Below are positions 32,768 to 42,174 of a stretch of 43,135 nucleotides of DNA, piece by piece. The notes under the pieces were generated by a model that searched no databases, was not told the origin of the DNA, and saw only the letters and a program-made list of their open reading frames with translations. Origin of the DNA: a virus; the IMG/VR virus record IMGVR_UViG_3300043395_001623, positions 1 to 43,135 of that record; one strand, 5' to 3'. The position numbers and the translations under genes were made by a program. Each line of letters starts with the position of its first letter. The stretch's first letter is position 1.

Positions 32768-35284
32768 ATGGCTAGCGAACAAGAAAAAATAAATGAATTA
32801 TTAAGAGAGCAGAATAAGCTTCGTAGGGAGGCCAAACAACAATTGGCAGAAGCAGGTGCAACTACTACTCAACAAATAAAGGATTTTAAAGCCGGTAATG
32901 AACTATATAGAGATAGAATAGATAGATTAAAACAAATCAACGAAGAATTAAAAGAACAACGTGATACCCAGAAACAATTAGTAGATGATTATATTCAACA
33001 AGAATCAAAACTAAAGGGTTTAACTGGATTACAAGCAAGTTTATCATCATTAGAACATAAACGCCTAAATGCAATGGCGAATATGAAAAATTTGGATGAA
33101 GATAGACGTAAAACTTTTGATTCAATCGCATCTTTACAACAAGATTTATTAGACCTATCAGCAGAAGATGTTATTGGAAGAAGAGAGATAGGTAGACAAT
33201 TAGATGCTCATTATAAAGATTTAGAAGGTGCAAGAGGTGTACATGCACAAATCAGAAAAAATTTATTAGACCAACGCTCTATTGCTGAAGGTGTTTCTGA
33301 AATGACTGAAAAACAACAGAACTTTTTAGATGAACAACTTAAAGTATATGAAGGTATTAAAGATACGATTGGTGGTATATTAGAAACTGCATCTTTATTG
33401 GCAGGTACATGGGGTGGTAGAATTGGTGGTGCAATAATCGGTGCTGGATATGCTGCAGAAGCATTAGGTAAAACGGTTAGAGAAATGGGTGGATATTTAG
33501 GTGGAGCATCTATTTCATCTACAATATTATCTACCACTTTTGATGAAGCAACAAATGTAACAAAGGGATTATCTAAAGAATTAGGTGGATTGAATGATGT
33601 TACATTTCAGAATCAGTTAAATACCAACTTAATGGCCGTTAATATGGGTATTAGTGGTGATGAAGCAGCACAATTAACTGGAGTATTTGCTAGATTGAAT
33701 AGTGGTTCAATTGAGATGGCTCAAAATATGGCAGAATCTACAAAACAATTGGCTATTCAAAGTGGAGTTGCACCTACTCAAGTAATGCAAGATATCGCAG
33801 CTAATTCTGAAAAATTTGCAGAATATGGTAAAGATGGTGGAAAGAATTTAGCCATGGCAGCGGTTCAAGCAGCAAAATTAGGATTGAGTTTAGATTCGAT
33901 GACAAAGGTTACCGATTCCCTTTTAGATTTTGAAACATCTATTACAAAGGAATTGGAATTATCTGCAATGTTAGGTAAAAATATTAATCTAAATCGAGCA
34001 AGAGGATTAGCATATGAGGGTAAGATTGGTGCAGCAGTTAAAGAAAGTATTAATCAATTAGGTGGTAGAGATGCTTTCAATAAAATGGATATATTCCAAA
34101 AAAGACAGGCAGCAGAGGCGTTAGGAATATCGGTTGATGAATTACAAAGAATGTCTGAAAATTTGGATAAATTAAATGATGATGGTTCGATGCAATTAAC
34201 TACATTCGAATCTTGGTCACAATCGCTTTCAGCATTTGCATCAGGTCCAATGGGTAGTGTTTTAAAAACTATGGGCAGTGTTTTAGTTGCAGCAGGTCAA
34301 ATGACTCCGTTCTTAAAGGATATGGGAATCAATTTGGGTGCAGTTGTAAAAGGAACTGGACAAGTACTTAAAAACCTATGGGATATGACGGGTAGTAAAG
34401 TGATGGGTGGATTAGGTAAAGTAGGTTCATCTCTTATGAATTTTGCTTCAGAATCTAAAGTAGGAAAAGGATTTAGTGCGTTTAAAGAAAAATTATTTGC
34501 AGGTGTTGGTAGTAATAATAATCCATCTAATACAAATAGTTTACCAAATACATCAGATGCCGGAAAAAATACGAGTAAATTAACTGATAGTATTTCTAAA
34601 ATAAAAATGAATGATGTAGTGAAGGGAGCAGCTGCATTAGTATTAGTTGCAGGTGCAATGTGGGTATTAGGTAAAGCATTACAAGAATTTCAAGGAATTG
34701 GATGGGAAACATTAGCAGTTGCTGGAGTTGCTCTTTTAGGATTAACTCTTGCATTGGCTGGAGTTGGTGCAATTATGATGAGTGGTGTTGGGGCAGTTGC
34801 AATTCTTGCAGGTGCAGCTGCAATGTTAGTAATAGCATCATCTTTATTTGTATTAGGTAAAGCTTTGCAAGAAATATCAATAGGATTTCAGGCATTAAAT
34901 ACTATTCAACCGATTTTAAGTGGTTTAGTATCAATGGTAGGTGGTATATTTGCACTTGCAGGAGCATTCACTGCATTATCCGCTTCATTGGGATTAATTG
35001 CTATTAGTGGTATTGCTGCACTTCCTGCTTTATTAGGATTAGCAGCAGTTGGTGCCGGAATGGGTATGTTATTTGGTGCGTTAGGATTGGGTGGTGAGAA
35101 TAGTGGAGTTGAGCAAGGTTCATTAAGTGAATATGAATCATCTATGTTATCAAAAATGGATGCCCTAATAACTGAAGTTGCAAAAAGTAGAGATGTATAT
35201 TTAGATAAGGAAAAGGTTAGTGCGGTAATAAGTAGAACATCAGAACGTTCAAGTAAAAATGTATTCGGAGTAGGAGTAGCGTAA
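32768..35284 (+). CDS. Tail tape measure protein (838 residues)
   Basis: Residues 1-200 are long charged coiled coil (KINELLREQNKLRREAKQQL, DRLKQINEELKEQRDTQ). A Gly/Ala-rich region near 215-245 may be a membrane-active segment. The middle is helical, and residues about 615-780 are strongly hydrophobic (AAALVLVAGAMWVLGKAL, LLGLTLALAGVGAIMMSGVG, LVMVGGIFALAG-like stretches). This order of coiled coil, helices and hydrophobic block is that of tape measures, which set tail length and help DNA enter the cell. T4 gp29 is about 590 residues, so the tail may be longer here. Position after the gp26-like gene and before the tube initiator supports the call. Confidence 0.85.
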   Translation: MASEQEKINELLREQNKLRREAKQQLAEAGATTTQQIKDFKAGNELYRDRIDRLKQINEELKEQRDTQKQLVDDYIQQESKLKGLTGLQASLSSLEHKRLNAMANMKNLDEDRRKTFDSIASLQQDLLDLSAEDVIGRREIGRQLDAHYKDLEGARGVHAQIRKNLLDQRSIAEGVSEMTEKQQNFLDEQLKVYEGIKDTIGGILETASLLAGTWGGRIGGAIIGAGYAAEALGKTVREMGGYLGGASISSTILSTTFDEATNVTKGLSKELGGLNDVTFQNQLNTNLMAVNMGISGDEAAQLTGVFARLNSGSIEMAQNMAESTKQLAIQSGVAPTQVMQDIAANSEKFAEYGKDGGKNLAMAAVQAAKLGLSLDSMTKVTDSLLDFETSITKELELSAMLGKNINLNRARGLAYEGKIGAAVKESINQLGGRDAFNKMDIFQKRQAAEALGISVDELQRMSENLDKLNDDGSMQLTTFESWSQSLSAFASGPMGSVLKTMGSVLVAAGQMTPFLKDMGINLGAVVKGTGQVLKNLWDMTGSKVMGGLGKVGSSLMNFASESKVGKGFSAFKEKLFAGVGSNNNPSNTNSLPNTSDAGKNTSKLTDSISKIKMNDVVKGAAALVLVAGAMWVLGKALQEFQGIGWETLAVAGVALLGLTLALAGVGAIMMSGVGAVAILAGAAAMLVIASSLFVLGKALQEISIGFQALNTIQPILSGLVSMVGGIFALAGAFTALSASLGLIAISGIAALPALLGLAAVGAGMGMLFGALGLGGENSGVEQGSLSEYESSMLSKMDALITEVAKSRDVYLDKEKVSAVISRTSERSSKNVFGVGVA

Positions 35285-35285
35285 T

Positions 35286-37574
35286 ATGCCAACAATATTA
35301 GAATTATTTAAAGGTTCGCCATTGGACAAGGCTGTACAGCCAGATAGAGATACTGTGATTGAACAAGAATTTTCAGGTATCAGACCTCGTTCTGCGGTAG
35401 AATTAAATAACCCATTACTTTATGGTAATGAAGCAATTCGTATTGCTACTCGTTCAACATCATCAGTTGAAAAAATGAAACAAGGAACTGGTGGTTCTGC
35501 AGCAGATGGTGGATTAATTGGTAAGGGATTGGGTGCAATTACAGGTGGTAAATTTGGTAAATTTGTATTTGGTGGTAAAGTAACATCTTTAAATCAAGCA
35601 AGAGATGGCGTAAATACTCGTTTGGGAATCCCCGTCAATACAATACCTACTTATGTATATAATACAGGAGGATTACAAGCGGGAATCGAACCCGATACGA
35701 TGGTTACCATTGGTAAAATTAAAAATGATGCAACTGGTACATTACTTGGACAATTTTTAAAGAAAACAGGCGGTGGTACACCTCAAACAATTGGTAAACA
35801 ATTATTGGGTGGTGGTATATCATTAGGAAAAAGTAAATTAAGAACTGCACTTTTTGGTAACCAAACTTCAATGGGTTCAAACACTGCAAATGCTATCGAT
35901 TCATTTAGTGGTGTAGATAGTGGCGGAAAAACTCCTGCAAATGGAGGTTGGGAATATAGTTCAAATTTACCATATTCAAAACAAATTAGTCTTGCTAAAT
36001 TTAATACAAAAGCAGTAGATGGATATGTTGAAGGTACATCTCAAAATATTGTTAAAAAAGTATCACAATTACAATTAGATGCTAAAAAGAAATTAGGTGA
36101 AGCAACAGCAAATGCAACCGCTTCATTAAAACAAAGATTAAAAGGTTCTGATAATAAATCGGAATTAGATAAACATTTAGATGATGCAAAACAAGCTAGA
36201 GAAAAAAATCCAACACCATCTTCAGAAACACCTTATACAACAACGATAGGTGATTATAAAAATGAGGGCGGTAAAGATAAATTTACTCGTATTGATTTAT
36301 CATTAGTATCACCTGTATATGGTGTAGATAGAAAAAAAACAAAAGGTAAATATGGTACATCTGAATACGCATTTCAGGACGTACATAACCAAACAGGTAT
36401 ATATTCTCCATATAATCCAACTGATGGTAAAAAATATAGTAATAAAAATAAAGCAAATTGGGATAATGTATATGGTTTAACAAATAAATCAGATGATATT
36501 ACATTATCTAATATTGAAGGTTCACCGAATGAGCATTTAGAAAATATGGATTTAATTCCTTTCTGGATTCAATCGGTAAGAAGTAATGAAACAGCACATT
36601 TTAGAGGATATATAACAGGTCTTTCAGAGACATCATCTCCATCGTGGAATACTAATAAATTTTTTGGTAATCCTTATAGTTTTTACACATATGATGGTGT
36701 TGAAAGAAGTGTCCAATTTAACTTAAAAGTTGTGGCATTAAATCAGACCGAATTGGCAAAAAATTGGGTAAAATTAGAATTTTTAACAAAACAAACATAT
36801 CCTATATTCTCAACACCAAGTCCCGGTCAAACATATACACAACCACCTATTATTAAATTTAGAATAGGTAGTCTTTATGATGGTAAAATTGGATATATTG
36901 AGAGTTTATCATATACATTTGATGAGAACACCCCATGGGAAACAAATAGTGATGGTTTATTAGTACCTAAATTTGTAGATGTTGCTATAACAATAAAGTT
37001 TATCGAATATATGTCAACCGAAAATACTTTATATAACACATTACGCGATGGTGATACTATTAAAATGATTAATCAAAAGAATGGGGCAGGTGGTTCATTT
37101 ACAACCGATACTGTTGCATCTCCGGATTCCAATCCAATAGAACCAATCACTCCACCAAAGATTGATAAAAAGGGTAAACCTGCAACTCCACCAAAAGAGG
37201 GAGGTGTAAACAAAACACAAAAAAATACTAAAGGTAAAACAGAAACAACACCTAAACAAAAAGAAAATAGCGGAGGTTTGGATTATAGTGATAAGGCTAT
37301 TTCAGAATGGGCTAGGAAATCAGAAGAAAATACTAAAAAGTTAATGAGTAAAGGTGTACCTGAAATAACAGCATCATTTATAGGTAGACAAGAAAATGTA
37401 GATATCAATAGTGTAACTAAATTAAATGAAACTACTTGGTATTATGAAAGACCATATCTTGGTGGAAAAGGAACATTTAAAGGAACATTTAATCAAAAAA
37501 ATGCACAAATAAATAGTTACTCAAATTGGGTTTCTGATTACAACAAAGGTGTTGATGTACTTAAAAAATTATAA
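35286..37574 (+). CDS. Baseplate / tube-initiator-type protein, T4 gp48- or gp54-like
   Basis: The 762-residue protein has a Gly-rich N-terminal half with no clear match. Residues about 420-590 form the diagnostic part: LIPFWIQSVRSNETAHFRGYITGLSE, PYSFYTYDGVERSVQFNLKVVAL, AKNWVKLEFLTKQTYPIF, KFRIGSLYDGKIGYIESLSYTFDENTPWE. I associate this plan with gp48/gp54-like proteins, which sit at the hub-tube junction and start tube polymerisation. A Pro/Lys/Thr-rich linker (about 600-660) leads to a small C-terminal domain (SEWARKSEENTKKLM...). T4 gp54 is about 320 residues, so this is a much extended version. The start is one base after the tape-measure stop, with GGAG upstream. Confidence 0.65.
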   Translation: MPTILELFKGSPLDKAVQPDRDTVIEQEFSGIRPRSAVELNNPLLYGNEAIRIATRSTSSVEKMKQGTGGSAADGGLIGKGLGAITGGKFGKFVFGGKVTSLNQARDGVNTRLGIPVNTIPTYVYNTGGLQAGIEPDTMVTIGKIKNDATGTLLGQFLKKTGGGTPQTIGKQLLGGGISLGKSKLRTALFGNQTSMGSNTANAIDSFSGVDSGGKTPANGGWEYSSNLPYSKQISLAKFNTKAVDGYVEGTSQNIVKKVSQLQLDAKKKLGEATANATASLKQRLKGSDNKSELDKHLDDAKQAREKNPTPSSETPYTTTIGDYKNEGGKDKFTRIDLSLVSPVYGVDRKKTKGKYGTSEYAFQDVHNQTGIYSPYNPTDGKKYSNKNKANWDNVYGLTNKSDDITLSNIEGSPNEHLENMDLIPFWIQSVRSNETAHFRGYITGLSETSSPSWNTNKFFGNPYSFYTYDGVERSVQFNLKVVALNQTELAKNWVKLEFLTKQTYPIFSTPSPGQTYTQPPIIKFRIGSLYDGKIGYIESLSYTFDENTPWETNSDGLLVPKFVDVAITIKFIEYMSTENTLYNTLRDGDTIKMINQKNGAGGSFTTDTVASPDSNPIEPITPPKIDKKGKPATPPKEGGVNKTQKNTKGKTETTPKQKENSGGLDYSDKAISEWARKSEENTKKLMSKGVPEITASFIGRQENVDINSVTKLNETTWYYERPYLGGKGTFKGTFNQKNAQINSYSNWVSDYNKGVDVLKKL

Positions 37575-37581
37575 TTAAAAG

Positions 37582-37869
37582 ATGGCAAGTAGATATCAAA
37601 AAAATACAACACAAAAACTAAAAGATGGTAGAGAGGTATATAGAACAAGAATATATCCAAATATACCATTAAAAGATACTGATATGTATGTTGTATCACA
37701 AGAAGGTGATAGATTAGATACTCTAGCATACCAATATTATGGTGACCAAGGTCTTTGGTGGATTATTGCTACTGCCAATAATTTGCACGATGCAAGTTTT
37801 GCAGTAGAAGATGGTACGATATTAAGAATACCAGAAAATTATATAGAAATCATAAATAATTTTAGATAA
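37582..37869 (+). CDS. gp53: Baseplate wedge protein with LysM-like fold, T4 gp53-like
   Basis: The 95-residue product contains DMYVVSQEGDRLDTLAYQYYGDQGLWWIIATANNLHD...VEDGTILRIPENY. This is the LysM-like pattern (V..GD.L..LA..YYGD..LWW.I...N.......G..L.IP) of gp53-like baseplate proteins, which join neighbouring wedges. T4 gp53 is about 196 residues, so only the LysM part is kept, as in many simpler contractile tails. It starts seven bases after the preceding stop and ends one base before the next ATG. There is no Shine-Dalgarno; coupling is likely. Confidence 0.8.
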   Translation: MASRYQKNTTQKLKDGREVYRTRIYPNIPLKDTDMYVVSQEGDRLDTLAYQYYGDQGLWWIIATANNLHDASFAVEDGTILRIPENYIEIINNFR

Positions 37870-37870
37870 A

Positions 37871-40213
37871 ATGTTATTTCCAAATTTATCAAACTTTGCA
37901 CCGGGAATTGAAAAAATGATGCTCAATCGTAGAAATAATGTCTACGCATCGGGTATGAGTGCATGGGTTAGATTAACAGCATCGGGAGGTTTAGTTATTG
38001 AAACTAATCCACAAACTACTCAAGTAACAAAGGATGGTAAGCGAGTTGCAGATACTGATAATTTTAATAGGAGATATGGTAATGGTACTAAATCTGGTGC
38101 AATAGGTAGTTCATTATGGGGAGATTCAGTTTTTGCAGATGGTAATGATAGAGGATTTAGACCATCACCTACTGTGGAAAGTTTATCCATATCATTTGGT
38201 ACAGGTGGGTTATCAAGAAAATGTACATTTGATATAACTGCATATACACTTAAACAAGCTGAAAAAATATGTGAATATTTTTTAGAACCAGGATATACAG
38301 TCCTTGTAGAATTTGGATGGAATAATCCTGCATCAGTACATCAAAAAATTAAATTAGATAATTATTGCGAATATACTCGTTTTTTACAATATAACTGGCT
38401 TAAAAACAAACAAGAAGCAGCCAATTATATGTATGATGGATTTTTAGGATATATTACCGGTGGCGGAATGAAATCTGCTGAAGGAGAAAAATATATTATA
38501 TCAGTTGAATTAACTACTATTGGTGAAATACCAATGTATTTACAACAACATAGAGGTGGAAATACCGTAGATGCAAGTAAAAATAAAGGTGGTGAAAAAT
38601 TCAATCAAGCAACGATTGATAAATATATTGACGATGGTGCAGTTGGCGTTGGATTATTCATGCAAATGTATAATCGATTACCCGAAGCAAAACAAACTGC
38701 CTCTGTAAAAAAATTATTAGAAGATGGATTAATTATACCTCATGCAAATCATGAAGGAAATTATATTAATATGGATGATGACATTAAAAAAGAAATGTTA
38801 GAATCCTTAACAAATACTAATATAGAATCTGAAACCGATGATGCATCTGCAAAAATACCTGAAGGTGCTCCACTTATAAGTGATTCTAGTTATATAAAAC
38901 TTGGATTAGCGTTTGATATATTAAATGCATATTCTATAAAATTAAAAGCAAAAACAAATCCATGTGGTGAATCGTCATTTAGTTATGTAATTGATTACAA
39001 AAATACCATATGTAGAGCACACAAACATATATTTTCGATTGATGGTAGTAAAATGATGATACCAAATCCAGTTGCACCCGATTTTGGATTATTAGATGTA
39101 TTAAAATCATCAACTGAATTATCAGGTTCACTTTTAAAAAAAGAAGGTGATTCAGTTGTTCCAAATCAAACCCAAAACTTATATCAATTTGAAGGAACTG
39201 ATACTACACATACATTTCCACAACAAGTACCACTTTCTGAAAGTAGATATAAATGGGTACCAGATGCAGAACCATTTGATTTACCTGCTGGAACATATGG
39301 ATTTTTAGAAGATTTATATGTAAATTTTGAATTCTTTTGTGAGGTGTTGGGAAGAGCAAATTATGTTACAAAAGATATTTATTTAGAATTGCTAAATGGT
39401 ATATCAACTGCAGCAAATTCAATCTGGCATTTTGAAATAGAGCAAATTCCGGGTATTAATAATAAAGGTATGTATCAACTTACTGTTGTTGATTTAAATT
39501 TATGTGGTATTACACCATCTATTTATGAAAAGGCTACAAAATTTCAATCATCTGGTATAAACACACCATTTCTATCATCGGAATTATCATTAGACATACC
39601 CGGTGCAATGAAAAGTATGATTGTTGGTAAACGAAGCGATTCAAAACCAGATGCAATATCCGAAGGAAATTTACCATTTCAGAGTATATTTGCAACAAAA
39701 CAAGACCCCGTATTAAAATTATTAGAATCATTTCAAATTGATAATTCAACTACCCCACCATCAATTACCGAAGAACCGGATGAAGATGCCGAAGACCAAG
39801 CTAGAAAAAAGAACTATGAAGTTTTTATGTCAAAAGCAACGGTAGTACCAAAAGTTAAAGATAGAACTGCATCTAAAGATGCAGCAGAAGGTGGGTGGTA
39901 CAATCCATTTAGTAATGCAGATGTTAATATTGAAGAAATTGTAAACGTAGTAGCATGGTCAGACCCCGATGTATTTAGAGCTTTAGATAAAGGAGACCCA
40001 AATTCTAAAAAAGCAAATAATGTATTAGTTCCAATTACATTTACATTTACCATATTAGGATTATCGGGCATTAAAACCGGTGATATGTTTAGAATAGAAG
40101 ATTTACCTGCTAAATTTAAAGATAGTGTATTTCAAGTAGTAGAAGTATCACATGAATTAAGTGAAAATTTATGGAAAACAACGGTTGTTGGTAAAATGAG
40201 AAACATATCATAA
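37871..40213 (+). CDS. Large baseplate hub-like structural protein (780 residues)
   Basis: The N-terminal part holds a domain with TVESLSISFGTGGLSRKCTFDITAYTLKQAEKICEYFLEPGYTVLVEFGW, a pattern seen in hub proteins of the gp27 / late-control-D type, where beta barrels form a ring under the tube. The middle is variable. The end (VPITFTFTILGLSGIKTGDMFRIEDLP...FQVVEVSHELSENLWKTTVVGKMR) also resembles the D-like barrel that deals with the tube end. T4 gp27 is about 391 residues; the extra length is in the middle. Its place after the tube initiator and gp53 genes supports a baseplate role. The exact homologue is uncertain. Confidence 0.6.
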   Translation: MLFPNLSNFAPGIEKMMLNRRNNVYASGMSAWVRLTASGGLVIETNPQTTQVTKDGKRVADTDNFNRRYGNGTKSGAIGSSLWGDSVFADGNDRGFRPSPTVESLSISFGTGGLSRKCTFDITAYTLKQAEKICEYFLEPGYTVLVEFGWNNPASVHQKIKLDNYCEYTRFLQYNWLKNKQEAANYMYDGFLGYITGGGMKSAEGEKYIISVELTTIGEIPMYLQQHRGGNTVDASKNKGGEKFNQATIDKYIDDGAVGVGLFMQMYNRLPEAKQTASVKKLLEDGLIIPHANHEGNYINMDDDIKKEMLESLTNTNIESETDDASAKIPEGAPLISDSSYIKLGLAFDILNAYSIKLKAKTNPCGESSFSYVIDYKNTICRAHKHIFSIDGSKMMIPNPVAPDFGLLDVLKSSTELSGSLLKKEGDSVVPNQTQNLYQFEGTDTTHTFPQQVPLSESRYKWVPDAEPFDLPAGTYGFLEDLYVNFEFFCEVLGRANYVTKDIYLELLNGISTAANSIWHFEIEQIPGINNKGMYQLTVVDLNLCGITPSIYEKATKFQSSGINTPFLSSELSLDIPGAMKSMIVGKRSDSKPDAISEGNLPFQSIFATKQDPVLKLLESFQIDNSTTPPSITEEPDEDAEDQARKKNYEVFMSKATVVPKVKDRTASKDAAEGGWYNPFSNADVNIEEIVNVVAWSDPDVFRALDKGDPNSKKANNVLVPITFTFTILGLSGIKTGDMFRIEDLPAKFKDSVFQVVEVSHELSENLWKTTVVGKMRNIS

Positions 40214-40232
40214 TAAATAAAAAATTAAAATT

Positions 40233-40622
40233 ATGAATAATTCCGATGCATATAATAAATTAAAGAAAAAATCGTTTTTCTCTTTAAGAGAAACTGTTAG
40301 AACAAACATACCAACTCCCACATCAATAGATTATAAAAGAGGATGGGTTCAACGATATTTTGCACAAAAAACAAATGATAAAGGTTCTGCTATATACGAA
40401 GTAGATTCTGCACAATTTAGTTTATTAACAAGTAGACCAATATTTACTTTAGTATCAATTAGATGGAGAATATCTGGCCCAATTGATGCACAATACGATT
40501 CAAAAGGAAATGTGATGGATAAAGGTGTGAAGGAATCAAATAGAATTGCTATAAGTTTAGTCGCAGATAGAATACCAAATTTAAAAATGTATCTACCTAA
40601 TTTACTTCAGTTTCACAAATGA
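40233..40622 (+). CDS. Small virion-like protein of unknown function (129 residues)
   Basis: The product has a basic N-terminus (YNKLKKKSFFSLRETVRTNIPTPT) and a conserved-looking core, YKRGWVQRYFAQKTNDKGSAIYEVDSAQFSLL...TLVSIRWRISGP. I recall this R-Y-F-..-K-..-E-V-D-..-Q-F pattern in baseplate gene clusters of large phages. It follows the hub-like gene by 19 bases and is the last gene of the tail operon. No Shine-Dalgarno is present. A minor baseplate or assembly role is likely from position; nothing more can be read. Confidence 0.6.
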   Translation: MNNSDAYNKLKKKSFFSLRETVRTNIPTPTSIDYKRGWVQRYFAQKTNDKGSAIYEVDSAQFSLLTSRPIFTLVSIRWRISGPIDAQYDSKGNVMDKGVKESNRIAISLVADRIPNLKMYLPNLLQFHK

Positions 40623-40662
40623 TGAAAATCATAAAAATAAAATAAGATTTTTTCAAAAAATA

Positions 40663-40672
40663 TATATTTATA
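40663..40672 (+). promoter_or_regulatory. Late-promoter box TATATTTATA
   Basis: A perfect copy 21 nt before the ATG at 40694; it places the dioxygenase-like gene in the late class. Confidence 0.6.
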
Positions 40673-40693
40673 TAAAACAACAAAATAAGTTAT

Positions 40694-41476
40694 ATGAGTA
40701 ATTTTAAACATTTATCAGATTTAGAAATCCAACAAATGACCTTCGATTGGAGATATAGAGGTTGGACGGTATTTCAATTACTTACCGAAGAGGAATGTGA
40801 TGAAATAAATGAAGAAATGGAACGATTGAGACAAGAGCGTTCTAAAACCACCAAAGAAGGTGGTGAACAATGGGGAGAGTGGGACCCTTTCGCATATCCA
40901 CATAAAATTTCATCAAAATTAGAGAAATTATTTGCACATCCAAAATTGATTGAAGCTATGGAATTCCTTATGGAAGGTGATATAGTTGGAATGCAAACTT
41001 GGGCGTACTTTAAACCACCAGGGCAATTAGGTAGAGACCAACATCAAAATGCTTTCTATACAGGATGTGGTCATAATGAAATTATCAATACTGCATTGGC
41101 ATTAGATAATCATGATGAATCAAATGGTGCAGTATGGAACTATGAAGGTTCGCATAGATTGCCTGTTTTACCAATTGAAGTGGATGAGGAAAGAACAAAA
41201 ACTAATCCAACATTTTGGAGAAATGAAAGAGGTAAACCTTGTGTAATGCCAGAAGGACACGATTTCCAAAAAATACAAGGAAATCTTCGTAAAGGCGAAG
41301 TAGTTCTTTTACATTCACACACAGTACATGGTTCAGAACCAAATAACTCTAATAGATTCAGAAGAAACTTTTTAGGAGGTTATTTGAAGAAAGGAGCCCA
41401 TTTCAATCAGGGTAATCATATGAAAAGAGAACCAATTGATATATACGAATTAAGAGAAAAACATTGGGGAGAATAA
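40694..41476 (+). CDS. Phytanoyl-CoA dioxygenase (PhyH)-like 2-oxoglutarate/Fe(II) oxygenase
   Basis: The 260-residue protein follows the PhyH plan: an N-terminal GWTVFQLLTEEECDEINEEME helix, MQTWAYFKPPG, then GRDQHQNAFY, ALALDNHDESNGAVWNYEGSH, and the distal LLHSHTVHGSEPNNSNRFRR. The last provides H212 and an arginine (R223 or R224) for 2-oxoglutarate. The first motif, normally HxD, reads H117-Q-N119, so one iron ligand is Asn instead of Asp. The enzyme may be active with an altered centre, use another nearby acid, or be inactive. Family members hydroxylate small molecules or protein side chains. It has its own late box but no Shine-Dalgarno, and a terminator follows. The substrate is unknown. 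Confidence 0.8.
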   Translation: MSNFKHLSDLEIQQMTFDWRYRGWTVFQLLTEEECDEINEEMERLRQERSKTTKEGGEQWGEWDPFAYPHKISSKLEKLFAHPKLIEAMEFLMEGDIVGMQTWAYFKPPGQLGRDQHQNAFYTGCGHNEIINTALALDNHDESNGAVWNYEGSHRLPVLPIEVDEERTKTNPTFWRNERGKPCVMPEGHDFQKIQGNLRKGEVVLLHSHTVHGSEPNNSNRFRRNFLGGYLKKGAHFNQGNHMKREPIDIYELREKHWGE

Positions 41477-41498
41477 CCCAATTAGTTACTGTCAAATA

Positions 41499-41530
41499 TA
41501 ACCCATTGAAAATCAATGGGTTATTTTTTT
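41499..41530 (+). terminator. Rho-independent terminator at the end of the late region
   Basis: An 11-bp stem TAACCCATTGA / TCAATGGGTTA with an AAA loop is followed by seven Ts, just before host-type promoter copy 3. Confidence 0.88.
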
Positions 41531-41562
41531 GCCCAAAAATAATTAAAAAAAAGTGATAAAAT

Positions 41563-41612
41563 ATTTGGAAAATTGGAAAAAAGGTTGTATATTAGCTTTG
41601 TAAGATTGAGAG
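41563..41612 (+). promoter_or_regulatory. Host-type promoter, copy 3
   Basis: The 50-base box recurs with two changes near the start site (GCTTTGTAAG instead of GCTGTATAAG). TTTG and TATATTAG remain 20 nt apart. The ATG follows at 41633. Confidence 0.8.
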
Positions 41613-41632
41613 ATAAATAAAACTTAAAAGAT

Positions 41633-41863
41633 ATGAACATTAAAAACTATTATTGTGAGACTTTTCCAACCGATGAATTGGGGAGTGAGATTAACGAAAA
41701 TGCTACCTTTATTGGGTTGTATCATGATTTACTTATAGGAGGTGACCCATACGAATACATCGGTGTTGATGATAGTATAGTAAGGGAACGATTATTTGAG
41801 AAACTTGCAAATATAATCGATACTTCTTATGATTATGTTTATAATTTATGGTTAAACGCTTAA
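41633..41863 (+). CDS. Small phage protein of unknown function (76 residues)
   Basis: The product (NYYCETFPTDELGSEINENATFIGLYHDLL...YEYIGVDDSIVRERLFEKLANII) has a pattern I recall from small proteins of Bacteroidota phages: an acidic strand-helix start, then an IGVDDSIVRERxFEKLA helix. No catalytic motif is evident. The leader after promoter copy 3 is A-rich and ends AAAAGAT before the ATG, as for the gene at 2886, with no Shine-Dalgarno. It is probably expressed early and shares its transcript with the next gene. Confidence 0.7.
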   Translation: MNIKNYYCETFPTDELGSEINENATFIGLYHDLLIGGDPYEYIGVDDSIVRERLFEKLANIIDTSYDYVYNLWLNA

Positions 41864-41875
41864 AATTTAAAAGAT

Positions 41876-42166
41876 ATGGAAAATATGTTAGGTTACACAA
41901 ATTTTAATCGCCACGCAAATATGAGTGGTGAAACATTGAGAGAGGTTGGTTCTCTTATTGATATGGTTCAATTTGGACCAAATGGTGATGATGGGGTAGA
42001 TAGGCGTTCCGAAGATGGGTTTAACCTAATAAATGAATTATATGGGTTATATGATGGGTATTTATATAATGACCTGTTAGTTTTGGGTAAAAACCTCCTA
42101 AATTCAGAGTTATTCAACCGTTTAGAATCAGTAGTAAAAATAGTTGAAAAATATCCAAAATTATAG
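41876..42166 (+). CDS. Small acidic helical protein of unknown function (96 residues)
   Basis: The product begins MENMLGYTNFNRHANMSGETLREVGSLIDMVQFGPNGDDG and ends in a helical LLVLGKNLLNSELFNRLESVVKIVEKYP. It is acidic, has no Cys or membrane segment, and no recognised motif. The start is preceded by the same TTAAAAGAT leader as the preceding gene, 12 bases after its stop, so the two form one unit. Host-type promoter copy 4 starts nine bases after the stop. Confidence 0.6.
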   Translation: MENMLGYTNFNRHANMSGETLREVGSLIDMVQFGPNGDDGVDRRSEDGFNLINELYGLYDGYLYNDLLVLGKNLLNSELFNRLESVVKIVEKYPKL

Positions 42167-42174
42167 GTAAAAAT

